Assembly: GCF_937884665.1 (NCBI RefSeq)
Contig: NZ_CAKZYF010000116.1
Span: forward strand, 1 to 36,996
DNA: 36,996 bases
Direction of reading: 5' to 3'
Source of the DNA: an uncultured Allomuricauda sp.
Lineage (GTDB): Bacteria > Bacteroidota > Bacteroidia > Flavobacteriales > Flavobacteriaceae
A program made the position numbers and the translations under genes. Position 1 is the stretch's first letter; each line of letters begins with the position of its first letter. Positions 7,994 through 15,879 of the stretch are shown here, piece by piece. Under the pieces are notes generated by a model that saw only the letters and a program-made list of their open reading frames with translations, searched no databases and was not told where the DNA came from.

Positions 7994-9469
7994 ATGAAGT
8001 ATCTCTTTTTTAGTCTTGTCTTCATTTTTTCCAATAGTTCGGTCCTCTCCCAAGAGAACCTTATCGACCGCTTATATAGTACGTACCCGGAGTATAAGGA
8101 ACCGTCACTCAACAAAAGGAGAATAAAATACAAACAGATTCAACCCTTGATTCAACGGTTTGCCGATAATCCAAAATTCAAAGTACAGAAAGTCGGAAAA
8201 TCCATCGAGGGTAGGGATTTGAGTTTAATCAGTATAGGTTCTGGTAAAGAGAATATCTTTTTATGGTCCCAGATGCATGGAAATGAACCTACCGCTACTT
8301 TGGCGATTTTCGACATCTTAAATTTTTTGGACGCACCCGATTTTGAAACAGAAAAAACTGAGATTTTGTCCAAGCTCAAACTTCATTTTTTACCCATGTT
8401 GAATCCAGATGGGGCGGAGGTCTACCAACGCAGGAACGCCCTGGGCATCGATATTAATAGGGATGCCCTGAGATTACAGTCGCCCGAAGGACGTACCTTA
8501 AAACGTCTCCGGGATAGTTTGGATGCGGATTTTGGATTTAATCTTCATGACCAAAGTACGTATTATAATGCTTACTTGACGGATAAGCCCGCTACCATTT
8601 CTTATTTGGCCACTGCCTACAATTACGAAAAGGATATCAATGAGACAAGGGCAAATGCCATGAAAGTCATTGTGTTTATGAATAATGTCATCCAAAAATA
8701 TGCCCCTGGACAAGTGGGTCGATATAGCGATGAATTTGAACCCAGGGCCTTTGGGGATAATATTGCGAAATGGGGGACAAGTTTAATATTGATCGAGTCC
8801 GGTGGATATGCCAATGATGCGGAAAAACAGGAAATCCGCAAACTCAACTATGTTTCTATTTTGTCGGCATTGCACACCATAGCAACAGGAAGCTATAAAA
8901 ATATCCCCATTGCTGATTACGGGAAGATTCCACGAAATGACCGCAAACTGTTCGACCTTAAGATTGAAAATGTGACTTATACGCTTTTGGGCAAGGATTA
9001 CATTTTGGATTTGGGTATTAATAGGCGGGAAGTCGATGAACCGGAACATGAGGACTTTTATTATAAAAGTACCATAGTGGACCAAGGGGATTTATCCACT
9101 TACTATGGATATGAAACATTTGATGCGAGTGGATATCGAATTGTAGCACCGAAAATTGGTGAAAAAGCTTCTGAGGAAGAATCATGGACCATTTACCCTC
9201 CAATATTGGCGTTGCTTAAAACGGGAATAGCCTATCAGCCATTCACATTTCAAGAAAATACTGGGTACTATATTGAAAATGAAGTACCACTTCACCTTTG
9301 GAATTCTGAGAAGATTTTTCCTGAGTTTAAACTAGCACCCGGCCAAAACCCTACCTTTTTCTTGGAAAAGGAGGGAGAAATCACCCATGCCATCGTGAAT
9401 GGTTTCCTTTTGGATTTAGCCCAACCCTTGGAAAACCAAAAGTTTGGAAATGCCTTGATTTACCGCTAA
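7994..9469 (+). CDS. Secreted M14-family zinc carboxypeptidase
   Basis: 491 residues with a signal peptide (MKYLFFSLVFIFSNSSVLSQ). The M14 zinc site is visible as His95 and Glu98 in 'MHGNEPT' and His185 in 'NLHDQ'. Further family residues are 'NPDG' (137-140), Arg156 in 'DINRD' and the probable catalytic Glu268 in 'LIESGG'. The catalytic domain covers about residues 40-300; the last 190 residues are a beta-rich extension that I cannot assign. M14 members remove C-terminal residues from proteins or trim peptidoglycan stem peptides. Position 3 bases after an amidase and a 3D lipoprotein hints at cell-wall peptides, but this is inference. The stop overlaps, tail to tail, the stop of a small gene on the other strand. 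Confidence 0.88.
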   Translation: MKYLFFSLVFIFSNSSVLSQENLIDRLYSTYPEYKEPSLNKRRIKYKQIQPLIQRFADNPKFKVQKVGKSIEGRDLSLISIGSGKENIFLWSQMHGNEPTATLAIFDILNFLDAPDFETEKTEILSKLKLHFLPMLNPDGAEVYQRRNALGIDINRDALRLQSPEGRTLKRLRDSLDADFGFNLHDQSTYYNAYLTDKPATISYLATAYNYEKDINETRANAMKVIVFMNNVIQKYAPGQVGRYSDEFEPRAFGDNIAKWGTSLILIESGGYANDAEKQEIRKLNYVSILSALHTIATGSYKNIPIADYGKIPRNDRKLFDLKIENVTYTLLGKDYILDLGINRREVDEPEHEDFYYKSTIVDQGDLSTYYGYETFDASGYRIVAPKIGEKASEEESWTIYPPILALLKTGIAYQPFTFQENTGYYIENEVPLHLWNSEKIFPEFKLAPGQNPTFFLEKEGEITHAIVNGFLLDLAQPLENQKFGNALIYR

Positions 9470-9633
9470 TAGCCAAACTGAATGTTCATTTCGGAGCCAT
9501 AGCGAAGTAAAAGCACAAGCATCCCAAAAAGGGTACAAACGATAGAGGCAAAGACAGAAAGCACAAAAGTTTTCAATCCTTTGTCCAAGCGTCCTGCAGC
9601 GCTGTTTTCAATTATTTCTTTAAGTACATCCAT
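9466..9633 (-). CDS. Small single-span membrane protein, 55 residues
   Basis: An ATG at 9633 on the minus strand opens a 55-codon frame ending in TAG at 9466-9468. The N-terminus MDVLKEIIENSAAGRLDKGL looks like an amphipathic cytosolic helix. Residues 21-44 (KTFVLSVFASIVCTLFGMLVLLLR) form one clear membrane segment, and a short polar tail ends in 'NIQFGY'. The helix-plus-membrane layout in an otherwise non-coding gap is unlikely by chance. The stop codon shares bases with that of the M14 peptidase on the other strand. I do not recognise a family. The gene is monocistronic as far as can be seen, with 176 bases to the next gene upstream. Confidence 0.55.
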   Translation of the reverse strand: MDVLKEIIENSAAGRLDKGLKTFVLSVFASIVCTLFGMLVLLLRYGSEMNIQFGY

Positions 9634-9785
9634 AGCCTTTTTTTAAGTTGAACCTAGTAGTTTTTTAAGGATGTAAATTGTTAGTCGTTCATATACAGAA
9701 CAACTTTCGGGCCAGAAACCCTACTTGAGAAAACCAGTATAAAACGCCGAACCATAGTTTTGAAACACCCGGGAACAGTTGTACA

Positions 9786-9807
9786 AATCAAAATAGTTGT
9801 TTTGATT
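9786..9807. repeat. AT-rich hairpin behind the DUF285 gene
   Basis: AATCAAAA (9786-9793) and TTTTGATT (9800-9807) form an 8-base-pair stem with a 6-base loop, beginning 2 bases after the stop codon of the minus-strand DUF285 gene. No T-run follows on the minus strand, so it is a weak candidate terminator or 3'-end stabiliser. Confidence 0.4.
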
Positions 9808-9809
9808 CC

Positions 9810-11210
9810 TTAAAAACAAGGACCTAAGATGGGTAGTTGGGCTGGTGTAAGTGCAGAGCCTGTGTTAAAATCTGCGCATGACGTTACATTGTCAGTGGGC
9901 CAACCGGAAAGGTCTTGACTAAATGCTGCTGCGGATTCAAACATTTTTCTCATACCGACAACTTTGGAAACCTCCCAATTCGAAATATCCTGGTTAAAAG
10001 TGGAAGCTCTTCTAAACATAAAGGACATACCAGTAACATTTGAAACGTCCCAATTCGAAATATCCTGGTTAAACGAGGAAGCTCCATCGAACATACTGCC
10101 TATGTAGGTAACACTTGAGACCTCCCAATTCGAAATATCCTGGTTAAACGAAGAAGCGCTTTTAAACATAGAACCCATATTAGTCACATTGGAGACGTCC
10201 CATCCTGAGATATCCCCATTAAAAAAAGATGCCCCACTGAACATTCCTAACATATTAGTTACATTTGAAACGTCCCATTTAGAAATGTCTCCATTAAAGG
10301 AAGTGGGTGTGAGGTTCGAAAAAAACATTGAACCCATATCGGTAACATTAGATACATTCCAGTCTGAGATATCTCCATTAAAGTTTAAGGCCGCAGCAAA
10401 AGTAGACCTTAGATTTGTTACATTTTTCAATATTGGGGTATCTGAAGCGGTAAAATCTTCAAGTTGCTGACAGTTGAAAAAATAACCTCCCGCATTGCCC
10501 AATTGCATATCACCCCATTGGCTAACATCAACAAACAGACTGTTGGAAACAGAATTCTGTAGAAAATTGAAACCCTTTAAAGTACCGGTTACGGTTATCG
10601 TTTTAAGACCAGCAGAACTATAGGTGTGCTGCGCATCAGGGTCATCAAAGGCGGTTACCAGACCTTCTTCACTGCCATCACCCCAATCTACCCTAAAATC
10701 GTATTCGGTAACATCTTCGCCTGTGCCTTGGTAAAGCGGTAGCTGAACCATTAACTCAGAACCACTTAGGTTCCATCTTGTGATAAAAGGAACAGCGGCT
10801 TCGTCAACATCGGTAATATTGAGCGTAAAACTTGCATTTTGCACCAAACTTCCTGAGCTGGCCCGTATTTCGCCGGTAATGACTTCTCTCCGTTCAAAGT
10901 CGAATAATGCGGCATCTGATGCTAGCAATTGCCCTGCTGAGTTTACGGTAAGCGCTCCCGCAGGGGATAATGCCAAAAGTTGGAACGTTAAAGGGTCGGT
11001 AAGGTTTTCTTGGGTTACTTCAAATTGAGCGACCACAGCGGTGACCGAAGGATTTTCAGCTACATTGGCGGTGAGGTTTTCAACGACCAACACTGGGTTT
11101 GGAGGCGGCATGGATTCTGGTTGCATCGTTCCGCCATTATCATCGCTGCTACAGGAATAAAGGATCACTAAAAGGGCCAGTACATTAATTTTTAACGTTA
11201 TCGTCTTCAT
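9810..11210 (-). CDS. DUF285 (BspA-like) repeat surface lipoprotein
   Basis: 466 residues from the ATG at 11210. The frame is open further upstream to 11267, but only the 11210 start puts a proper lipoprotein signal first (MKTITLKINVLALLVILYSC, Cys20). The parts in order are: a Ser/Asp/Pro-rich linker; a cadherin-like domain (about 45-138) with 'FDFERREV' and 'NITDVDE'; a PKD-like domain (about 150-230) with 'FRVDWGDGSEE' and 'HTYSSAGLKTITV'; then from about 265 six tandem 25-residue DUF285 units of the type F-N-x-D-I-S-x-W-x-V-S-x-V-T-x-M-x-x-M-F, and a closing 'LTPAQLPILGPCF' cap typical of flavobacterial members. Such proteins are surface-exposed adhesin-like molecules; the ligand is unknown. 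Confidence 0.9.
   Translation of the reverse strand: MKTITLKINVLALLVILYSCSSDDNGGTMQPESMPPPNPVLVVENLTANVAENPSVTAVVAQFEVTQENLTDPLTFQLLALSPAGALTVNSAGQLLASDAALFDFERREVITGEIRASSGSLVQNASFTLNITDVDEAAVPFITRWNLSGSELMVQLPLYQGTGEDVTEYDFRVDWGDGSEEGLVTAFDDPDAQHTYSSAGLKTITVTGTLKGFNFLQNSVSNSLFVDVSQWGDMQLGNAGGYFFNCQQLEDFTASDTPILKNVTNLRSTFAAALNFNGDISDWNVSNVTDMGSMFFSNLTPTSFNGDISKWDVSNVTNMLGMFSGASFFNGDISGWDVSNVTNMGSMFKSASSFNQDISNWEVSSVTYIGSMFDGASSFNQDISNWDVSNVTGMSFMFRRASTFNQDISNWEVSKVVGMRKMFESAAAFSQDLSGWPTDNVTSCADFNTGSALTPAQLPILGPCF
9974..10148 (-). repeat. Core of 75-base tandem repeats in the DUF285 gene
   Basis: An identical 25-base block occurs at 9974-9998, 10049-10073 and 10124-10148, spaced by exactly 75 bases, within units encoding F-N-Q-D-I-S-N-W. 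Three more diverged units (the F-N-G-D-I-S subtype) continue to about 10400, one of them lengthened by three codons. The identity at DNA level among the three proximal units points to recent duplication within the gene. Confidence 0.9.
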
Positions 11211-11774
11211 GGGATTTTCTTTTAAAGATTTTAAGAGAGGAACAGGATTCTTTGAAAATCTATCCAAAGTATTTGGTCCTCTGAGCGTTTATCTAAAATC
11301 CTTTATAAAAAGAACCCAAGGATAAATTGTACTCTGAATAGTTTATGGGTAACCGAAACCCTGAAAGTTTGTTTAAGCTTAACTTTTAGGGTTGCATGGT
11401 CCACTGTCCAAGGGTCTTGAATCAAAGGATTAATTCCGTTGCCTAAAATTAAAATGACGAAATGCTAAGTGAATAACACATTTGAAACAAAGCGTAGTAG
11501 AATTGTAACTTCTTAGTGAATTCCCGATATGTACTGGTTCAGAAAGTATCAGATACCCATGTTGAGTCGTCCATTCCCGTTTTTTTGAAGCGTGAGGTAC
11601 GAATAAAAACAGACGGACCAATCACTTTTCCCTATATAGGTTTGAACCGGTTCAACGTATTGGATTTGATGGCTTTTTTGATTTCAGAATGAATCAAACC
11701 GCAAATAGTAATATGAACAATACGTTTCAATAACTATACTAAAGAAATTGATTATCAGTATTTAAAAATAATAA
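11211..11774. other. Intergenic stretch without a convincing gene (564 bases)
   Basis: This lies between two minus-strand lipoprotein genes. A 13-base dyad CCAAAGTATTTGG at 11264-11276 sits 54-66 bases upstream of the DUF285 start and may be part of its promoter region. A 14-base perfect palindrome lies at 11642-11655 and a 7-base-pair inverted repeat (TTTGATT/AATCAAA) at about 11679-11700. A 63-codon open frame (11430-11621, minus) has a composition unlike protein and no recognisable feature. Confidence 0.5.
11642..11655. repeat. 14-base perfect palindrome
   Basis: TTGAACCGGTTCAA is exactly self-complementary and GC-centred in AT-rich surroundings. It is over 430 bases from the nearest downstream start codon (DUF285 gene, minus) and 120 bases past the VWA gene stop. 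It has the form of an operator half-site pair, but no gene start is close enough to name a target. Confidence 0.4.
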
Positions 11775-12863
11775 TTATTCACAACCTCCAGTGAAACCGT
11801 CGGCCCTGAATTTGGTCTGTACCGCTCCTTGAAGTCCAGCATTGTTCAGTTGAATCACCAAATTGTTTTCGCCGCTACCATCACGCTTTGGTGTACAGTA
11901 TTCGAACAAATAAAAGCTGTTGGCCTGTTCCGATACACGTTGGGAGATTTGATTAAAGGTAGTTTCCAATTCTTCTTTGTTCCCTGCAAAGACACTGGCC
12001 GTTTTTCCAATCTGGGCCAGAATATCCGTATCAATCTCAGCGCCCAGACCTATAGTAAAAAAAGAAATGTTGCGGTTCGCTTGCTCAACGGCCCGTAGCG
12101 CGGACTCCTCTGAAAATCGGGAAGCTTGATCCGTCCCGTCGGTAAATAGAACAATGGACGCTGCCCGTACTATGGAATCTTGGTTGTTGCTTTCCACCAA
12201 ATCCTCGGCGATATCCGTAGACTTGATTACTGCACCGTATAAATCCGTAGAAGGATCATTACTGATGTTTTCTGTAATCCCGTTAATTGAAGCGGTAAGC
12301 TCTTCTGCAGATGATGTGAGTGGATTGAGCAAGTGCAACTCGTCTTCCCCGTCAAACCAATATATCGCCATTTGGAAAGATTCTGTTTCCGGCGATGGAA
12401 TCACATTTTCCACAAAACTGCTAGCTGCCGACTTAAGTTCGTCCAAGCTGCTTTGTAGTACACTATTGCTCAAATCGAGTACCAGAAGGGTATTGTTGTT
12501 GAAAACCTGGGAATTTGGAGATATCCGCGCTAATGATTCAGAGGCGGAGATGGTGTTAAAACAGTCGTCGTTTCTTCCCTGCTCATATACCGTGAACTGG
12601 TCTGCGGTCAGACCCGATATCGGGTTTCCGTTCGTATCAGTAACCTTAAATAATATAGAAACCTTTCCGGGGAGTGCCGTAGTTTGGTTTTGAATGGAAA
12701 GTAAAAGCTCGTTCTCATCAAAACCTAAGCAATCATCCGGGTTTTCACCTTGGCCCAGTTCTCGCTGGTTAATATCAAAATTAACGTCGTCATCGGAGTT
12801 ACCACAGGAGTGTAAGGCCAATACAACAAAAAGTGCCAGGAGCGCTATTATGTAATTTTTCAT
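11775..12863 (-). CDS. VWA-domain lipoprotein
   Basis: 362 residues. MKNYIIALLALFVVLALHSC is a lipoprotein signal (Cys20) followed by a Ser/Asp-rich spacer (GNSDDD). Residues 50-100 look like a beta-sandwich domain. The von Willebrand factor A domain runs from about 123 to 320, with a complete-looking MIDAS: D130-L-S132-N-S134, a Thr in 'STDLYG' and an Asp in 'FTDGTD'. It should bind a divalent cation and a protein partner at the cell surface or in the periplasm. The C-terminal 40 residues contain Cys in 'FEYCTPKR' and 'GGCE', possibly a disulphide. It is separated by 564 bases from the DUF285 gene and by 308 from the divergent S74 gene, so it is probably transcribed alone. Confidence 0.87.
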   Translation of the reverse strand: MKNYIIALLALFVVLALHSCGNSDDDVNFDINQRELGQGENPDDCLGFDENELLLSIQNQTTALPGKVSILFKVTDTNGNPISGLTADQFTVYEQGRNDDCFNTISASESLARISPNSQVFNNNTLLVLDLSNSVLQSSLDELKSAASSFVENVIPSPETESFQMAIYWFDGEDELHLLNPLTSSAEELTASINGITENISNDPSTDLYGAVIKSTDIAEDLVESNNQDSIVRAASIVLFTDGTDQASRFSEESALRAVEQANRNISFFTIGLGAEIDTDILAQIGKTASVFAGNKEELETTFNQISQRVSEQANSFYLFEYCTPKRDGSGENNLVIQLNNAGLQGAVQTKFRADGFTGGCE

Positions 12864-13171
12864 TCTCTCACAAGTTTAGTTCTAATTGCAAAACGTCAAA
12901 ATGAGGCTCAAAGTGTATGCCAAATCAATTAAAAAAAAGTTAAAAAGTGCCTATTGAAGAACCCTCCACTCCGAATTGCCAAGGGAATTTGGAAAACTTT
13001 CGGCATAGATTTCATCAACCCGTTTTGGGCATCCGTAAAACCATACGGCATGTCCATCAATTTAGGGGCCTCAAAGCTACCAAAACGAAGTATACTGTAA
13101 TGGTAATACAAACTTTAAATGCCTGACCTCGGAGCGCTTTAGAGGAATTTTAAAAACAAAACTACTTAAAC
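12864..13171. other. Intergenic stretch between divergent genes (308 bases)
   Basis: This should carry the promoters for the VWA lipoprotein (minus) and the S74 protein (plus). I find no exact TAnnTTTG element at a sensible distance. A 60-codon minus frame at 12929-13111 has no recognisable feature and is not called as a gene. Confidence 0.4.
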
Positions 13172-15157
13172 ATGAAAAAACAGAGAAAAACTACAGCGAT
13201 TGTCTTGCCGTACCTTTTGGTCTTTATGGGATTATTATGGACAGACACCCTATTTGGACAATGGACGACGAATGGAAATAACATTTATTATAATTCTGGA
13301 TTTGTAGGTGTTGGATTGGAGAATCCTAGCTATAACTTGGACGTTTACGACCAAGATACACCTTTGCGATCTACATTAGATTTAACTGGAGAAGATGGAT
13401 TCAGGTCAGGATTTTTCGGACACGTCAAGGGTAATGCAACAGGGGAAATACGTGGAATTTATTCATTCATGCAATGTAATGTGACCGGAGCTGACATTAT
13501 GGGAATCTATTTGAACAACAACTTTTCTTCATCTGACCAGACTGTATTTGGGGTTTATGCAACTGGTGAAGATGCCAATTACTTTTCAGGAAATATAGGT
13601 TTGGGCACTAAAAATCCCCAACAAGAACTGGTCATAAAATCAACACGACCGAATATCGTATTATCGGAAAATGATGGAAATTCAGCGGTACTGGAATATC
13701 ACGAAGGCGCCGATCAACTCCGTTTTCAACACTATATCAACGAAGGAGCAAACTGGGTAAGCACCCTAATGGCCCTGGACCACGATAATGGCCATGTGGG
13801 TATCGGAACCGTTGATCCCTTGAGCGACCTGCATGTAGAGGGTTCCGAGATATTGTTGTCCAATAATTCCAACGCATTGAACTTTAGGACCGATATCAAC
13901 GGGGACTCCTTTATCAGCAACAAAAACAATTTTATGGGAAATGGGTCTTCCACCAATAGATACTTAACCGTGAATGGACAGTCACAGTTGCGCTTTAACG
14001 TAGGTGATACCGGTAATTTTGGAACAGAAGTTATGCGGATAACAAATCAGGAAAGAGTGGGTATTGGTATAGATACCCCTGAAAGCAAATTACATGTAAA
14101 AACAAATAGGAATCGAGGTATTTTTCAGGAGATGGTATCTGAATCCAACAATAGTGTATTATTGGGCATACAGAATAATATCACTGATAATGCCAATAGC
14201 GGTGGAATTTCCGGTTATATTTCTAACGTTACATCGAGTACCACTAGTCCCGTTTTTGGAAGTTCAATACAAGTTTCAGGAGAAGGTACAGGTAACCGAT
14301 ATGGACAGACAATACGCATGTCCAGTAATATTACTGGCGATGGTTTTATCAGAGGATTGGAAATACTAATGGCGCAAGCAAGCTCAGACCAAGAAATGTA
14401 CGGGATTTATGTATCTGGTGCAGATAAAAACTACTTTAGCGGAAACGTTGGCATAGAAACAATATTTCCAGCTTTCAATTTAGATGTCAATGGTACAGCA
14501 GGAGTAACCGGCGGTGTTTGGAGCGGTTCGGACAAACGATGGAAAAAGAACATCAAAAACCTTGAAGAGCCTCTTCAAAAACTAAAGCGGCTCAACGGCA
14601 AAAAATACGATTGGCGCAAAAAGGAATTTCCGGATAAAAACTTTGACGACACCCATCAGCTTGGTTTCCTGGCCCAAGAAGTACAGGAGGTATTTCCGGA
14701 ATTGGTAAAAGAGAACAAAGAAGGATATTTGTCCATAAACTATTCAGGACTCATTCCTGTTTTAGTGGAAGCTCTGAAGGAACAGCAGGCACTGATAGAA
14801 ACCTTGCAGGAAGAAGTATCAGGTCTAAAAAACAATGGACAAACTTTAAAATCCCAGGATTTTTCAAATACCGATAGTCCTATTTTTGATACCAACGGCA
14901 AGGCAGAATTGTTCCAAAATGTACCGAATCCGTTTGAAGCGAACACGGAAATCTCCTTTTACCTGCCCCAGCAAGTGCAGACGGCCGAAATTATTGTTTA
15001 TGATATGCGCGGCGTGCAACTTCAAGTAATTCCTATCACAGGAAGAGGTGAAAGTAGCGTTAACATCAACGGATATTCCTTAAAACCTGGAATCTATCTT
15101 TATGCCCTTGTGGCCGATGGTACGTGGATAGACACCAAGCGTATGCTGTTAAAATAA
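13172..15157 (+). CDS. S74-chaperone (tail-fibre-like) protein with T9SS sorting signal
   Basis: 661 residues with a signal peptide (residues 1-30, 'LFGQ' end). Residues 35-445 are a fibrous region with recurring V-G-(I/V)-G-x-x-x-P-x-x-x-L-x-V segments as in trimeric phage-fibre-like stalks. Residues 450-550 match the Peptidase_S74 intramolecular chaperone: 'SDKRWKKNIK' with the Ser453/Lys458 dyad at the same five-residue spacing as endosialidase Ser911/Lys916, then 'LGFLAQEVQEVFPELV' and a coiled coil 'LKEQQALIETLQEEVSGL'. Residues 575-661 ('QNVPNPFEANTEISFYLP', 'PGIYLYALVADG') are a type A T9SS C-terminal domain, so export to the surface is expected. A terminator closes the gene. The fibre's function is unknown. 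Confidence 0.88.
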   Translation: MKKQRKTTAIVLPYLLVFMGLLWTDTLFGQWTTNGNNIYYNSGFVGVGLENPSYNLDVYDQDTPLRSTLDLTGEDGFRSGFFGHVKGNATGEIRGIYSFMQCNVTGADIMGIYLNNNFSSSDQTVFGVYATGEDANYFSGNIGLGTKNPQQELVIKSTRPNIVLSENDGNSAVLEYHEGADQLRFQHYINEGANWVSTLMALDHDNGHVGIGTVDPLSDLHVEGSEILLSNNSNALNFRTDINGDSFISNKNNFMGNGSSTNRYLTVNGQSQLRFNVGDTGNFGTEVMRITNQERVGIGIDTPESKLHVKTNRNRGIFQEMVSESNNSVLLGIQNNITDNANSGGISGYISNVTSSTTSPVFGSSIQVSGEGTGNRYGQTIRMSSNITGDGFIRGLEILMAQASSDQEMYGIYVSGADKNYFSGNVGIETIFPAFNLDVNGTAGVTGGVWSGSDKRWKKNIKNLEEPLQKLKRLNGKKYDWRKKEFPDKNFDDTHQLGFLAQEVQEVFPELVKENKEGYLSINYSGLIPVLVEALKEQQALIETLQEEVSGLKNNGQTLKSQDFSNTDSPIFDTNGKAELFQNVPNPFEANTEISFYLPQQVQTAEIIVYDMRGVQLQVIPITGRGESSVNINGYSLKPGIYLYALVADGTWIDTKRMLLK

Positions 15158-15180
15158 CCCTTCACTTCCAATAGAATTAG

Positions 15181-15208
15181 AAATGCGCCAAAACCGGCGC
15201 ATTTTTTT
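15181..15208 (+). terminator. Rho-independent terminator after the S74 gene
   Basis: AAATGCGCC (15181-15189) pairs perfectly with GGCGCATTT (15196-15204) around a 6-base loop, followed by a T-run to 15208. It lies 24 bases after the stop codon and separates the surface protein from the molybdenum operon. Confidence 0.92.
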
Positions 15209-15386
15209 ATGTCAAGAACCAATGGGTTTCTATCGCTTCGTCTTGATTTTCCTAAGGGTTTTCATAAATACAGATTGAATTAAAGAAAAGTTAAAACGGT
15301 ATCATGCTTGTTAAAAAGAAAACGAACCATTCAATTTTTGGTAACTTTCCTATCAATTCATTTGAGAACACACAATTCAAAAAACT

Positions 15387-15848
15387 ATGCCAACGTATCA
15401 ATTAAAAGTAAATGGGGTATCCAAAACAGTTGACGTCTCAGCGGATACTCCCGTTTTGTGGGTACTTCGCGACCATCTGGACCTAGTGGGAACGAAGTAC
15501 GGCTGTGGGATTGGACAATGCGGGGCTTGCACCATTCATGTCGATGGTGTCGCTATGCGAAGTTGTTCGTTAACGCCCTCACAAGTAGAAGGAAGGTCGT
15601 TGACCACCATTGAAGGCCTATCTGAAAACAATGACCATCCTGTACAACAAGCTTGGAAAGAAGTGGACGTTCCGCAGTGCGGATATTGTCAAGCGGGACA
15701 AATTATGACCGCTTCCGCTTTTTTGGAACAGAATCCCGATCCATCCGAGGAAGAGGTAAAAAATGCAATGCACGGCAATATATGTAGATGTGCATCCTAT
15801 ACAAGGATTCGGACCGCGGTCATGACCGCTGCCCAGAATATGGATTAA
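15387..15848 (+). CDS. [2Fe-2S] subunit of a xanthine-oxidase-family molybdenum enzyme (IorA-like)
   Basis: 153 residues. It carries two [2Fe-2S] clusters that pass electrons away from the molybdenum subunit. The plant-type ferredoxin site is Cys40, 45, 48 and 60 ('GCGIGQCGAC'), and the helical second site is Cys98, 101, 133 and 135 ('CGYC', 'NICRC'). The length and layout match the small subunits of isoquinoline 1-oxidoreductase and periplasmic aldehyde oxidoreductases that lack FAD. No signal peptide is present, so it would leave the cell bound to the Tat-targeted partner. It is the first gene of the operon, 31 bases before the large subunit. The substrate is not readable from the sequence. 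Confidence 0.95.
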   Translation: MPTYQLKVNGVSKTVDVSADTPVLWVLRDHLDLVGTKYGCGIGQCGACTIHVDGVAMRSCSLTPSQVEGRSLTTIEGLSENNDHPVQQAWKEVDVPQCGYCQAGQIMTASAFLEQNPDPSEEEVKNAMHGNICRCASYTRIRTAVMTAAQNMD

Positions 15849-15879
15849 TCACACCATACCCACAAGTAAAACAACAAAA

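Noticed and set aside
9974..10400. Repeats as a possible CRISPR array
   Set aside because: The units are in-frame codons of DUF285 repeats without unique spacers.
11430..11621. 63-codon minus frame
   Set aside because: No signal, domain or start context; amino-acid composition is unlike the real proteins of the window.
12154..12693. 179-codon plus frame
   Set aside because: Antisense shadow of the VWA lipoprotein, whose MIDAS motif and lipobox make it the real gene.
12929..13111. 60-codon minus frame between VWA and S74 genes
   Set aside because: Occupies the expected promoter region of two divergent genes and shows no recognisable feature.
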